A stretch of 64,000 nt of DNA, taken from contig OX439136.1 of the NCBI GenBank assembly GCA_949318235.1, positions 14,789,890 to 14,853,889 on the forward strand, in the 5' to 3' direction. The position numbers were made by a program, and so were the translations under genes. Below are positions 15,540 to 27,924 of this stretch, piece by piece. Position 1 is the stretch's first letter; the number at the start of each line of letters is the position of its first letter. The notes under the pieces were generated by a model. The model saw only the letters and a list, made by a program, of their open reading frames with translations. It did no database searches and was not told the DNA's origin. Source of the DNA: Ecdyonurus torrentis. Taxonomy: Eukaryota > Arthropoda > Insecta > Ephemeroptera > Heptageniidae.

Positions 15540-16273
15540 TGCATTTTCTGAGCTTTACTTTTTAGTTTTGTTTGTTCACTTACTTGTTAGAGAAATATTT
15601 TGAATATGAAATAATTGCATAAAAATTCAATGTTAAATTTTTTTTTTGGAAGATTTAAAATATTGGTCTCTGTGTAAATGAGTATTTTTAATGTTAACTT
15701 TTCAATAAGTACACTTTCAGTGCTCAAGATGCTGAAATAATATTGAGTAATTTGATAATAATAATATCATGCAGTTTCAAAATATGCAATAAATATATAC
15801 TCTAGAGGCTTAGCGTACACTTATAAAAATTTGCGAGAAATAAAGCAATTTACACAATTTTTAAACCATCAAATTCAGATTGTATCTTGATCTTCTTGCC
15901 TTTTTTTTTTTTTTTTTTTTCTTACAAAAGTTTTATTTTAGAAAATATAGTAAAAAGTTTTAGTTTTTTTTTTTTAGATTTGCAATCCTTATGTATGTAA
16001 AATGATAAGTTATATTAATAATAAATATAGCCTAATTATTTACAGGAAAGGCTTTTCCAACTTACTTAATACATTATGTTATGAGTATGGTTTATACTGT
16101 ACTTTATGTAAACCATGCCTATACTATAACATATTATTATAATGCAAATAAATCATTACATAAATACAGCAAATTAAAAAAAAAAAATAATAATAATAAT
16201 GATAAAATGCATATGAGAATTATTTTATATCAGTTATCACAATACGATCAACAGTCACTATCTTAGTGATTAA
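14509..16273. other. AT-rich stretch, nothing recognised
   Basis: T-runs at 15507-15538 and 15900-15920. The 92-residue frame at 14694-14972 is lysine/isoleucine-rich with no domain. Confidence 0.6.
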
Positions 16274-16439
16274 TTAAAGGCATAGAACACATTGAACAAA
16301 AAAACTTGTCTAATATCCATATAAATATCAAAGATGATTTTGGCCTAACTCATTGATTTCTAATTTATTTTCCACGTTGATATTTAGATATATTAGGATA
16401 TTAGACATGTTTTTTGTTCAAGGTGTTCTATGCCTTTAA
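16274..16439. mobile_element. Family A, internally deleted copy 3
   Basis: 166 bp bounded by TTAA on both sides. It keeps both ends (TTAAAGGCATAGAACAC and its inverse) and the TTTATTTTCCA module. The CG-rich centre with TGACGTCA is missing, so about half of the family length is deleted across the tip. Confidence 0.85.
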
Positions 16440-16612
16440 CTAATGCGTGATTTTTTCTCTTTCTTTCGTTTCAATTAAAAGAATTAAGATTTTTTTTCCC
16501 TCTCCACTACAGTTCAATAATATAATACTTCAGTTTATTTCTAGAAGATTATAGCTTTAATTGAAATCAAATATTTATTCAGCTTAAATCAATATCAAAT
16601 TTTATAAGCTGC

Positions 16613-16648
<36 letters not shown>

Positions 16649-17025
16649 ATTAATTAAACCATGTTTAAACAAAATGTTAAAGTGTGCTTTTTTAAACAAA
16701 GCAAGTAAGTATACTCTTTTAATATGAAGTAGGAAGTCGTTATAAAAAAAATTATTTAATTTTGTGCTACGTAATGAATAAATTTAAAACAAAAGAAATG
16801 AGTTTTTTTATTATTAATTATTAATCAATTGTAAGAGGTTTAAGAGGATTTGTGTACTTATATAAAATATAAAAGAATGAGTTCGCAGAGTTTAGGAGTT
16901 TGTCAACAATAGGAAGTACTAATATTTTCTTCTTCTATATACTGTATAATTATATACGTGTGTGTGTGTATATATATATACAACATATATATGTGTTGTA
17001 TATATATATATAAACATATATATAT
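16440..17025. other. AT-rich stretch, nothing recognised
   Basis: A T-run at 16617-16644 and short TA/TG tracts from 16958. Confidence 0.6.
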
Positions 17026-17030
17026 GTGTG

Positions 17031-17100
<70 letters not shown>
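17026..17100. repeat. (TA)n microsatellite
   Basis: About 35 TA units, flanked by mixed TG/TA and CA tracts from 16960 to 17130. Confidence 0.95.
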
Positions 17101-17103
<3 letters not shown>

Positions 17104-17214
17104 TTATACACACACTTACACACACACATACATATTAATGATATTAAGTATAGTTCTGATGAATAATAGTTGAAAATGATACCGATGCTATATGAATATC
17201 AAATGCAAATTTGA

Positions 17215-17590
17215 ATAAATTTTGGTCTGTCAAAAGTTGGTTAATTTTCTAATCTGGCATACGGATAAGAAGTTATTCGGATCAATAAATCTGGATATTA
17301 CCAACCCAATTTTATCCGTATTATAAATGGATCATCAAGATCCGGATCACAAAAGACCGGATTAATCTACCAAGATTAAAAACAACAACACACAGCACAC
17401 TTTATTTAACAATAATATAAGTCACTTTCCAGAGGAAAGAACTTTAACAAATTAAAAATAATGATAAAAATCAGATCAGATTGTTCCACTTATACGGATA
17501 GCTTTGTTCCATATCTAAAACAGAATAAAATTATACGGGTCGTGATACAAATACATAATCGGATAACCGAACTTTCTTTTCCGGATTTCA
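17215..17590. repeat. Unclassified segment with clustered CGGAT/ATCCG motifs
   Basis: CGGAT or ATCCG occurs about ten times, at both ends in opposite senses (ATACGGATAAGAAGTT left, AAGTTCGGTTATCCGA when the right end is inverted). This suggests a degenerate inverted-repeat element. No second copy in the window. Confidence 0.35.
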
Positions 17591-18675
17591 CAATCCTCTC
17601 GCTCTCTCAGTGACACATACATACACACACACTCCCTTCCTTCAATTTTAACTAAAATTAGGCATAAAACTGACATAGGGCTAATTTTGAATACCTTAAT
17701 ATTTTGATATTAGTTGAACCTAAAAGTTTCGAATATCATGTAGAATTAAAAAGTTAGCCTTCTTATAATTTTATCATATTGAAATTCAATAATAATAAAA
17801 ATACCTATAATATTTATTTCAGAATATGTAACCATCAGAAAGGAGAAAAAAATGACTCTAACTCAAGGATTTATGATATAATAATAAAATAAATGAATCA
17901 AGTTATTTTATTAAAGTATTGACATTATTTAGATTTCTCATCATTAAAATCACAAGAATAAAAACCATAATAAGATAATAAGTTCTAAAGCCGTGTATTT
18001 GTAATACAAACATATTTTTAAACATTTTTTTTTTCTCACATAGATTTGTTAAAGTTAATTTTATATTCAAATTTTGCTGAGAGTTTAAGCATATAATAAA
18101 CATTCTCGGCTAGAAAATTAATATAAATATGCCATTGCAATTTTTAATTACTACAGAAGTTGAAAAACAAATGTGAAAGTATAAATTATAGCAAAAAAAT
18201 TAATGATAGTAATTAAAATCAATGTTCGAATTTAAATTACTAGTAAATTTGAATACATTTTTTGTGTTTCTGGTTAATGGAAAATAATAAATTTTGTTTT
18301 ATTATTACTTCCCGTGTATAGCAACAAACAAAATCGTCACATCCTGATTGAGTTTAGCTTTATATTACTGTGACAAATGAACAAAAGCCAATATCATCAA
18401 TCTATTTTCAGTAAACAACGTCACAGTTAACAACATCCTGTTAATCAAAATGGTTACACACTAATCTCGGGTTGATAAAATATAAACGTCAATACTTTAT
18501 TTTTTTTAGTTGTTATTATAGCAACTAAAGTTACGAACTACTATGTTTTTTATAACTTGTAAAATTTTTTATTTAAGATAATAATAACAATCATGCGTGA
18601 TGAATATGATAAGAAAATAATAATGAATAAAAATTTATGATCTCTCAGCAAAGTATTTATTATTATCTCCTGTGC
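17591..18675. other. AT-rich stretch, nothing recognised
   Basis: No repeat copy or coding signal was found. Confidence 0.6.
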
Positions 18676-19109
18676 ACTGCTAGCTGAATGGACAACTTCA
18701 CATAATCAGGACACGTCACTAGAAAAGGTCATCAAGTTGATCACTGGCAAGGGTCGTCATTAGTTTTATGTTAATTTTGGCCTGGTATATGGCTTAATAT
18801 GTTACATTGAGGGTTTTAAAATTGAAATTTCTCGCTTCAAAATTGTTAAAAGTACGTTATATCACACATCATCATAAAGTAAAAAGCAGAACTCGAAAAG
18901 TATTTAGGACGTGAACAAACCTCAGTTAAAGGAACCAGGTGAAAATTGTGTTCAAAGTTGACTCCAAATGAGGGTTTTAGTTTCACCAGAAATTTTAGTT
19001 TCTCATTGTTGAACTTTTAAATATGGTAATAGAATGTCATTTTGATCCAATCTTTAAAAATTCAGCCAGTGCTGTGTACTAATTATGTGAAGTTGCCTGA
19101 TCAGCATTT
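18676..19109. mobile_element. Inverted-repeat element, CAACTTCACATAAT ends
   Basis: CAACTTCACATAAT near 18690-18705 reappears inverted as ATTATGTGAAGTTG near 19083-19096, and the match extends weakly outward (GCTGA and TGATCAGC). About 430 bp, no open frame of note. Probably a MITE; the superfamily is unclear. Confidence 0.5.
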
Positions 19110-19214
19110 ATCCTTTTCAGTCCTAGTATTCAATATAGTGGACATCAAATAATTCAATAAAAAATCGAAAAATATCGAACAAATTGAAATAAAAAAAATT
19201 GGACCAGATTTTGA

Positions 19215-19360
19215 GCATTCTAGAGTGAGTAGAAGGTCCGCAAAAGTAAGAACTTTTTGACAAAAGAGACATATTGGTGTCATTCTGAGAGCCGCACAAA
19301 AACGTGGTTAAAATATACGACCTTGAAATATTTTTTTTTTAAAGTCGGGGACTGAAGAGG
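19215..19360 (+). repeat. Family F repeat, copy 1
   Basis: Matches 38722-38873 in order: GCATTCTAGAGT, then AGGTtCGCAAAAGTAAGAA-like sequence, TTTTTGACAAAA, TGGTTAAAATNTNCGAC and TCGGGGACTGAAGAGG. The ends are not resolved. Confidence 0.7.
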
Positions 19361-19506
19361 CTATGCATAACAACATAATTTATGCTAAATATTATGCAGC
19401 GATCATAGCATATTATAATAGTTAAGATATTCAGCGTAATTATTTATATTATTACAAAATACCACAACATTTGTGCTCTACAATCTATAATAAAGGAATT
19501 CTTTAA

Positions 19507-19990
19507 TGCTAGATATGGGCACGAGCGTCTCGTTTGAGTGACATCAAAAAATTGGAGCGGAGCGAGAACGTTGATCAAAATTAATTAGGTCGTAATCGTG
19601 ATCGTTAGCGCGATCAAAATGTTATGAGCCGAGCGACTTGAGCAAGCCTATTTTTTTTATTTTTATTATTATTTTTTTTTGCTCTGAGGAATAAAAAATC
19701 AGAAACTAAAAATATAATTACTTCAGTGGTGATCGTTTTATGAGCTGTCAAAATATTGCAGTTTAATTCACTAATGCACATTCTACCACTGTTACAATTG
19801 CGTTATAACACAATTCCTAAGCAGTTCCAGTCATATCAACACAACCACTTTTTCAAGATTTACATAAGCGACATATAAAAGCGCACTCATAAAATTCGCG
19901 ACCATGAGCGTGAGCATGCTCATATGAAATTTTGCAAGCGGGGAGCGCTAACATGCTTATTTTTTTTTAAAGAGCGCTAGCCATGTCTGT
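19507..19990. mobile_element. Degenerate hAT-like element
   Basis: The left end AGATATGGGCACGAGCG and the right end, inverted AGACATGGCTAGCGCTC, are similar. GAGCG/CGCTC motifs recur near both ends and the middle is AT-rich. Short terminal repeats with subterminal GAGCG clusters suggest a hAT non-autonomous copy. No transposase. Confidence 0.4.
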
Positions 19991-21049
19991 GAATAAATGC
20001 AGCATAAAGTACGTGTATTCTTTTTATTTAAAAAAAATTAAAATTTTAATAACAAAATAAAGCAATCAAGTTCATGATAATTCAAATGTTTGGTTATTTA
20101 GTTTATAATTATTTTATTATAAATATTATTTAATAAATTATTTTTCATTAATGTAAATATTTTATTATATTTACTATTTAATATAAATATTTAAAAAAGC
20201 AATTTTAAATTGTTAAAATTTATATAAATAAACAGTTTTCACTATCTCAATCTTGTACTGGCACTGGCGCCACAATTCGTTATTGGTAACAAGGCAAAAG
20301 AAAGCTAGTTTGTGTAATTAAAGTGCCGCGAGTAATTCGTGTGTTAAAGTTGGTGTGTAGGGAAGGCATAGAAGTAAATCAATAATATTTTGAGAATTGG
20401 CAGTAGTAATTGTTTTGATTAAGTGACACAATTATGTATACAAATTAACTCAAACCCTTTTTCATTTTAAACATATTTTTATATAATAATATTAATAATT
20501 TAAAACATTAATAATACTTTGAAATAATTATTTACTTCCTATAGTGTAGTCCTTGATTAATAATTATCATATAGTAAACCTTTTATGTAATCGGCGACGA
20601 CATAATCTCAAACATTAACATTTTCTGAACCGTATCAAGCTTTTTTTTTTTAATATATTTCTAAACTCAATGTAAAACTTTTTTTAATAACAATAATAAT
20701 AAAGTCTTCCTATTCTAAAATATAGTAAATTTTGGTTGTCAATACTTTGCTGACGTTGCCTAAGATTTGCTAGTACCCTCCACCTGTTCATATGCTCTTA
20801 TAGTTAAAAGTCCGTAGAAAATACTTTAGAAAGTACTCACTCCATAAGAATTATTAACAACAAAATTTTCATTTTTGAGAGGTCAAGATTGTCATTTAAC
20901 TGCTTGTTATTTAAGTGAGTTTTTTTTCGGTTTTGGCAAGGTTTATGCGGTTGTGGTGTGAGAGTAACTGGTATTTTTTAGGGATCTTATTATATAGTTC
21001 AGTGTATTAATGTTTGTTTATCCTGTTTAAAATTTGTTCAATAAATAAT
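19991..21049. other. Mostly AT-rich; slightly GC-richer island near 20260-20420
   Basis: The island (TGGCACTGGCGCCACAATTC onward) is not repetitive in the window and has no long open frame. It could be a non-coding exon or regulatory DNA, but nothing proves that. The rest shows no feature. Confidence 0.4.
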
Positions 21050-21176
21050 GCTGTCCGTAAACTCTGTTTTCTGCTACTAAAATGATAATCAACTATGGTT
21101 AATGAAATGGAATGAAATGAAATTATCCTTTTTATTTTTGTAGCAAGAAGCAAGAAAACAGGGTTTACGAACAACT
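21050..21176. mobile_element. Family H MITE, copy 1
   Basis: The ends are inverted: TGTCCGTAAACTCTGTTTTCT on one side is matched by AGAAAACAGGGTTTACGAACA on the other. The same ends and inner TACTAAAATGA are seen at 55607-55711. About 127 bp, no coding capacity. Confidence 0.75.
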
Positions 21177-21339
21177 CTATTAATGTTTTTGATGAATTTG
21201 AAATGCCACAATCTAACTTAATTCTTGTTTAAACTGTAATTATATTTTCTTTGTTGCAGGTGAGTACTTATACCATGATGTCAATCATCTTTAGTTTAGC
21301 ATACGGTGGTAAGTTATCTTCGTATCACTTTCTGGCGCA

Positions 21340-21390
21340 AAAAAAAAAAAAAAAAAAAAAAAAAATGTTCCGAAGCATAATTGTTGCTAT

Positions 21391-21433
<43 letters not shown>

Positions 21434-21435
21434 TT
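21340..21435. repeat. A-run and (TTTA)n array
   Basis: About 25 A at 21340-21365 and about 11 TTTA units at 21390-21435. Confidence 0.9.
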
Positions 21436-21491
21436 GAATAATCATGCTATTACAACACATTTATTATTATGCTATATGGTCATTAATAGAG

Positions 21492-21685
21492 AGTATCGAT
21501 TAAAAAAAAAATCTAATGCTTAAAACACGTAAAAGTATGTGCAGTTTTTCTCATTTAAATTTCTCCAAAATCGGTGGAGTAGCTTTCTCAATCGAAAAAA
21601 AAAAATGTTTTTCTCATAAGCGTAATGTTAAATTAGTGGACCCTCAGTTTTCAGTTTTCGCGCGCTAAACCGATAAGCTCTATTC
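21492..21685 (+). mobile_element. Family D element, copy 1 (left end degraded)
   Basis: Shares CTTAAAACACGTAAAAGTAT, TTTCTCATTTAAATTTCTCC, AAATCGGTGGAGTAG and CATAAGCGTAATGTTAAATT with the other copies, and ends in GCGCGCTAAACCGATAAGCT. The left terminal repeat is hard to see. Confidence 0.75.
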
Positions 21686-22815
21686 TATTATAATTTAATA
21701 TAGCAGAAGTTATGTTGCTAAAATATAAATATTACTGATATTGGGCTAACATTCTTATCATTAAATTAAATTTTTATTTATATGCCTGCCTGCTCTTATA
21801 ACGTATTGGATTTTTTTTTTCTCAAGTTGGTTGAGAGTATTATATCATCGTAAAGCTTCATCGTAACGAGTACGCGAAACTTATGCTATATGTGCAAATT
21901 ATGGTGGATGCATGAAGCAATCTTAGCAAAAGCATTGAATATTCATGTATAAATGTTCAAATTTATCAACTCAAGCTTGAGCTACAGCATTAAGAAAGAA
22001 AAAGTTTAATAATAGATTCTTTACTCCATGCAAAATTTGTGCTTTTTAAAAAATATTAAAGCAACTAAAATTCCTAAATTAAAAAATGACGCAACTTTTT
22101 TAATGATGCTTTAAATTAAAAAAAAAAAATAAATTGTTAGAAGAAAAATATGCATCTTAAACATAAATACTTTCCAGCAGTTAACGCCATCCAAAGAATA
22201 TTCCTATAAGAAATAGATTTCAGTAAAACAAGACCATTATTTTAGTTCAAACAAAGTATAATAATAAATTGATGTAAGACGTTGCAAAATATTCACGCCC
22301 ATCTTAACTTTTACAATAATTTATTTTATGCATTTTCTTTCTTATATATATTATGCAGAATTTATAAAATTTATTTTCAGAAAAACGTCCGCCCTTATTT
22401 CCCTTTATAGTAAAGAAGAGCAGTATAGTAAGTTTTCTTTTTGTTCGTGTTTTATAAAAACAGTTTTATTAATGCATATCTTTGACCTTATTTAAATATA
22501 TTTTAATACAGGAAAAGAACTACAGTATTTAAATATTTATTAATAAGATAATACTTATTTTTATAATTTTGCAAATTAGTTTTTTTTTTATTTTTTTTTT
22601 ATATATATTTTTTTAAACATGAGTATTTAAAATATTTGAGTTAATATTTATAAAAATATTACATTTTAATTATTTATTAATGCTTAAAAATTATAAATAT
22701 AAAATATTTAAATAAATTGTTAGTGCTATGCTCTGCACGGCTAAGATTAATAATCTAGTTTATTGCTGAAATCTTCCATATTACGAACATTGAAGAGTAT
22801 TAATGATTATACGTA
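21686..22815. other. AT-rich stretch, nothing recognised
   Basis: No repeat copy or coding signal was found. Confidence 0.6.
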
Positions 22816-23085
22816 ATAGTGCGCATGATATTATATTTAATGTGCAACGACGCCATACAGAAGTAATAAATAACATTGCTCAGCATAGGACAAACTTCAT
22901 TATAGGCTCTATTCTTATGGAAATTTTATGTTGATAATTTTTTTTTTCACATTTTTGTGATACTAATTTAACCAATTAACAAAATGCTTTCAAAATAATG
23001 CTTAGTTATTTAAACTGACAAAATAAGTCATTTTCCTATGTAGCCCATGTTATTGAGTAATCCAACATAGCGTCGACTCTAACTT
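22816..23085 (-). mobile_element. Family G element, copy 1 (reverse, right end lost)
   Basis: Inverse of 43459-43770. GTGCGCATGA, then ATAACATTGCTCAGCATAGG and ACAAAC, then TTTTCCTATGTAGCCCATGT and CTAACTTGAAT appear in the expected order. The terminal CACCCTATA is missing where a LINE-like tail begins. Confidence 0.7.
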
Positions 23086-23212
23086 GAATAATAAATAAAT
23101 AATCGTCTTTATTCAAAAAAATGCATAGAGAAAAAAAAAAATACAACTTTTTTAAAGGGCGAGGTTTAAGCCTGACAATATGTCTGGCCCACTCTTACAC
23201 CTAACCCCAACA
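23086..23212 (-). mobile_element. LINE-like 3' end with AAAT tail (minus strand)
   Basis: Read on the minus strand it contains GTTAGGTGTAAGAGTGGGCC, AGACATATTGTCAGGCTTAA and, after a T-run, TTTTTTGAATAAAGACGATT and then ATTTATTTATT. The same order occurs at 32350-32622. A polyadenylation-like AATAAA just before an ATTT tail is typical of the 3' end of non-LTR retrotransposons. No reverse transcriptase remains. Confidence 0.6.
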
Positions 23213-24017
23213 GAAAACATCCATGAAATTATTTAATTGCATACAAAATTATAATAAGAGGGAAATAATAATACTACGTAGCAAGAAAAATAAATAAATA
23301 AACAATAAAAAAATAATAAAAACAGTGACAAATATCGTAAAAAAAAAAAGAAGATTTTATATCACTTTATAGAAACAGATGTAGAACAAGGTGTGATTAA
23401 ATAAAAAAAAAAAAAAAAAATGCATATACACAGTATACCCTATTATAGTTTAAAAAGACAAATGCTTGCATGTAAACATATTAATGTTATTTATTTTTTA
23501 ATGTAATATTTATTTTAGTAAGAAATAAAAATCGATTTTTTTTTTTTTTTTTTTTGAAGGTAAGTTTTATAGTTTTTCTATATTAAAGAAGGTGGTTTCA
23601 CCATATGCTAATTTTGCGTGTTCTTCTTACACATTTCCTCCCTTCGCATTCTCATTATATTAACATGCAAAGCACACATTGAAGCCAAAAGAGAGAGAGA
23701 GAGAGAGAGAGAGCGAGAAAGAGGAAAAGTTGATGAACATGCTAAAACTCATGTCTAATTCTCTTTACTCACGTAAATATAAAGTCATCATAATATTAAC
23801 TACAAAACTAATGTAAATTTATTATATTAGCATAATTTATATTAAGTAAATTAAATAATGTAACGTTTTTTTTTTTTTTTTTTTTAACTATGAATGCAAA
23901 TTATTATTATTTATAGTGAATGCTATTTCCTAGTACTAGTACCATACACGTAAATATGTATAAGGAGTACTTATTATTTATTTATTTTAAAATTATGTAT
24001 TGGTGGTAATGTGAAAT
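23213..24017. other. AT-rich stretch with small (GA)n and homopolymers
   Basis: (GA)n at 23692-23713, T-runs at 23537-23555 and 23868-23885. Nothing else was recognised. Confidence 0.6.
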
Positions 24018-24385
24018 TTAAGGGTTGGCTTGTATCTCAAAATTGAAAAAGAAAACTCCCAAACTATATGATACCATTTTGAAAGTTAATAGTAACCGAT
24101 AAAATTACCGATTAACTTTAGTAATTAAATTATAGTGACCGATTTAAATTTTTTTCTACGATAAAATTTTCAGAACCAGTGACCATCAGATAATAGAGAA
24201 AATAATTTTTGAAATTAACATGAGCACTTATATGACTAAAACTTCAAAAAAAATCGTGATTTAAAATCTATATTCAAATTTTTTATATTTTTGAAGATAC
24301 CTTATCCTAATGTATCACTGTGCAAAATTGCGCATTTTTCTTTCTTTATAACTTTTTAGTCCAGTACCTGATTTCCCACCTTTAC
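24018..24385 (-). mobile_element. Family E1 element, copy 1 (reverse)
   Basis: Starts with TTAAGGGTTGGCTTGTATC and carries the E1 modules GAAAGTTAATAGTAACC, GTGACCATCAGATAA, GTATCACTGTGCAAAATT and GTACCTGATTTCCC. It stops at CCTTTA, directly against the centre of a family A half-element, so its own right TTAA is altered. Confidence 0.75.
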
Positions 24386-24399
24386 TTGGTGGTGGTTTA

Positions 24400-24562
24400 C
24401 TTGCGCGTGGACCAGGTGAGCTATGACGTCAGTGACTGGCAGCGGCATTTTGTGAATGGAAAATAAATTAGAAATCAAAGACTCTGGCCAAATCAACGTT
24501 GATTTTCAGGTTTGTTAGGATAATACGCAACTTTTTTTGTTCATGGTGTTCTACGCCTTTAA
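24400..24562. mobile_element. Family A half-element (right half only)
   Basis: Begins at the palindrome tip (TTGCGCGTGGACCAGGTGAG) and continues with TGACGTCAGTGACTGGC, GTGAATGGAAAATAAATTAG, AAATCAACGTTGATTTTCAG and GGTGTTCTACGCCTTTAA. The left half is absent and is replaced by the family E1 copy. Confidence 0.85.
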
Positions 24563-24841
24563 ATATTTTGAATATAGCTTACTAGTAAAAATTTATAATT
24601 TTTCAATGTAAAAAAGTAACTTTAATAATAAATATATTATATAGCATTCTTAATAATCGACATATATTAATTAAAGCTAATTACTGTAATTTTTAAAAAT
24701 ACTGTATAAATATACAAAAAAGTATGAAGCTGATATAAGCAATATAATTCACTATATTAAAACCATTTTAATTAAAAAAATATTCTTTGAAAGAGTACAG
24801 GAAAAAGGAAACGTGCCAAAGTTTAACTTTTACTTTTGCTC

Positions 24842-24879
<38 letters not shown>

Positions 24880-26052
24880 ATATGCTTGTCTTTTCACACT
24901 ACAAGTGAACTGTATTTCAATAGGAAACAGTTTGGTTTCCTGTTTCTGCTTCGTCAGCACCATCACTCTCACGTTTCTGTCTCCTTGACTTGACTAACTC
25001 CATTGACAATAAAATAATACAGTACAGTATATATATGAGACAGTCAGATTCAAAAGCAGACTATCAGCCATCAGTATTCAGTTTAAATCTGAAAAATATA
25101 AGAAAATAGACTTTATTGAACAGTGAATTTAAAAGTCGCAACTTTATAATTTATAATACATAAAACAAAATTGTTTTGTTAATAATTAAAAAAAAAATAC
25201 ATTTTTGCTCTATATAATACACTTATATACAATATAGTACACAATATATACACTATAATATATAATATACACTTTAGAAGACACTTTTATATGAAAGCGC
25301 TCTCTTTATTTAAATTTAGAAATAAATGTGGGATGCTATATTGACAAAATTGCTGGTAATTATTTATTTAGCACAGATAGATTGTAATATAATGAATGAA
25401 TGACCAATACTATACCATATCGGTTGACTGTATGGTTTCTAACAGTCACTCACCAGATAACCGCACTTACCTTTGAGGTCTAATCTTGTGGTTTTCATCA
25501 TTAAAACCAATCTTTACGTAGAGAAACCATTATCTATAATATACTAGGATATGACCTATTGCATCAACGTATATGTATGTATATTTGTATATATTTTGAG
25601 ACTTATAAGATTTTTAATAACATTTTCAATAAAAATTACATTTTATTTTTAATTACTATTCCGTCGGCTTAGAGTTTAAAACTGGTTTAAATATCATATT
25701 TATAAAAAAAAAAAAAAAAAAAAGTTTAAGTATCACATTTATAATTTTAAAAAATTGAATTTTTAACTCTATTGAAAGATGGCATAAGGTAAAAATCGCA
25801 TTAATTATTATTAAATAAAAACTGAATGTAAACGATTTACAAAAACGTAAAAAGAAGAAAAGAGAGTGAGAAAGTATAAATTTAAAAAAAAAAAAAAATT
25901 ATAAATTAGCATTTTTTTACTATATAAATAATAGTAGTTTTTATTAAATGTTTTTCTATATTAATCGTTCATTACTTTATATTACTGTGTAACTGTTTTG
26001 AGGCCGACTATAAGCGATTGGCTTATAAAGGAACAACTTTAATGAAGCTGAC
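24563..26052. other. AT-rich stretch with a T/C-rich island near 24890-25090
   Basis: A-run at 24846-24877. The part around 24930-25085 is less AT-biased and contains TATATATAT at 25028 with CAGT motifs about 45 bp downstream, a weak promoter-like arrangement. No transcript evidence. Confidence 0.35.
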
Positions 26053-26148
26053 TTTAAGCGATTTCAGGCACATCCACTTCCGTTTCTACTTACTACGCAT
26101 GCGCAGAACGTTGAAACGGAAGCGGATGTGAGCAAAATTGCTTATAAC
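26053..26148. mobile_element. Short palindromic element
   Basis: CACATCCACTTCCGTTTC and its inverse GAAACGGAAGCGGATGTG flank a GCATGCGC-containing tip. The outer arms TTTAAGCGATTT and AAATTGCTTATAA also pair. It is about 96 bp, with a related TATAAGC palindrome just upstream at 26009. Confidence 0.55.
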
Positions 26149-26223
26149 AAGTGAGAGTGAGTGAACATACCGTACATGCATAAAGCATATCAGGTATTTG
26201 AAAGGTCTTTTATGGTTATTCAT

Positions 26224-26520
26224 TAAGGGAGGGAGTAGGGTACCGACGTTGGCCATTAGACGCAAACTTTTCTCTTCAAAAAATTTTGGGGGGGGGGTCA
26301 CCATGCAAATTAATTTTATATGATTTTTTGAAATTTTAAGCCCATAAGGCCCAATGTTAAGTTGAATAGTTTTTTTTTTCTTTGTTTTTTTTTCGGGACG
26401 GTCAAACATCTTGAAATTTTTATCACGGCTAGGTGTAACCCTTATCTACACAATGACACCAAATTAGACCCAAAACACTTCTAGTTTTTGATACATAAGT
26501 TTGGTACCTTACTCCCTTAA
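26224..26520 (+). mobile_element. Family E2 TTAA element, copy 1
   Basis: TTAA bounds both ends. The ends are inverted repeats of AGGGAGTAGGGTACCGA (right end GGTACCTTACTCCCTTAA). The interior has a G-run at 26287-26297, GTCACCATGCAAATTAATTT, GGGACGGTCAAACATC and TTATCACGGCTAGGTGT. The same is found inverted at 42106-42452. The 107-residue minus-strand frame across it is incidental. Confidence 0.85.
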
Positions 26521-27376
26521 TACAAGTAAGATATGATAATATATAAATTTCAATTTCAAAATAATGTTAATTATTGATCAATCATTATGGTGACCACAAA
26601 TGAAAAATTATCAGTCTCTAGAATTGCATATGACAATTCATTGATGTTATTACAATCCTCCCCACCTCCCTCAACCTCAAATGTAATTGCAATTGCACGT
26701 AGAACTTCAATTGTGTTGATAACAAAATTGTATTTCACTTTAAAATCACACAAGGGACAAAATGAACTTTTTTTAGTCTCACTAGACAGTGTGATGTGTC
26801 TTTTACTTTTAGTGTTTCTTCTTCTTCTTCCTCTTTTTTTTTTTTTTTTTTTTTTTTTCTTTTCTTTTCTTCTTCTTTCTCTCTCGCCTCTTGGTTATTT
26901 TTGCTGACGGGAGAGTTTATTTCTGCTTTACTGAACGTTTAAGTAGTTTACTTTAGATTTCGATATCTTCTCCACTTTATCTCTTTCTCTTATAAAATAC
27001 AACTCTTCCAATCTTTTTCACTTTGAAGTGGTAACAAAAAATACATTGTTGCTTCGATTGTTGATTATACATTTTTATCATCTTTTATTTATTTATTTTT
27101 TGCTATAGGGGGAAAAATGTGTTAAAAAAATAGTTTGCGAAGCATGAGATTTTGTTCTATTGTGCCGTGTTGATAAAATAAAAATGGTAGTGGATAAAGA
27201 AAATGTTTTAGTGTAAATTATTATTTATTTTTTCGGAGAAACTTAATAAGAATAATTGTTTATTTCAGTTTTTAACTTTATTATTATTGCATACCGTCCA
27301 GTCAAAACTGTCTCATCAACAGTTGCAATAGAACTGACTATGTATAAATCTTGGGCTTAATAAAAAGAATTGTTTT
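26521..27376. other. AT-rich stretch with T/C-rich tract
   Basis: A pyrimidine tract at 26815-26890 (TTC and T runs). The opposing frames at 26571-26907 have no domain; their serine/proline-rich part is in both cases a shadow of the other strand. Confidence 0.5.
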
Positions 27377-27717
27377 TTAATGCCATAGACCACATAAAAC
27401 AACATGTGCTTTTTAATGAATAAACACGAAATGGGATCTTTAAAACTGATGACAATTTTTACCAGAATGTTAATGTAGCCAGCCCCACGAGAGAGCGTAA
27501 AAATACTGAAAAATATACAATTTGCGTGACTATTCAAAATTAGTAAAAATTAAAAAAATTAGTAAAAAATGTTTTGCGGGTTGCATAAATTGAAATTTTC
27601 TGATCACTGCTACGGTGCTACAGTAGGGTTTTGACACAAACTAAAGCTATTTATGTAAGTCCCATCAAGTGTTTTGTGATATAAATTCTAATGTTTTCTT
27701 CTGGTCTATTCCTTTAA
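27377..27717 (+). mobile_element. Family B TTAA element, copy 1
   Basis: Ends TTAATGCCATAGACCAC and GGTCTATTCCTTTAA. Interior modules in order: TTTTTAATGAATAAACAC, GACAATTTTTACCAGAATG, CACGAGAGAGCGT, GCGGGTTGCATAAATTG, CTGATCACTGCTAC and GTGTTTTGTGATATAAAT. TGACGTCA has decayed to GCGTGACTATTC here. No coding capacity. Confidence 0.88.
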
Positions 27718-27924
27718 TGTGCAACAATATTTATTTGAAATTTACTTGACTTCCTGTCTTGAGAAGAATAATAGGTAATATGATTTAAATACACAACCCG
27801 ACATTTGCTATCATTATTTAAACAGAAACAATAGACACACAATTATATCTTTTATAGTTATACAAGTGTTCACAGTACATTAATTTTATATTTTTTTTAG
27901 TTGTTATAAATAATACATTAATTT

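Noticed and set aside
26571..26907. Opposing frames of 60 and 106 residues that look like a small protein
   Set aside because: No domain, no composition shift, and the end of the longer one is a poly-pyrimidine tract.
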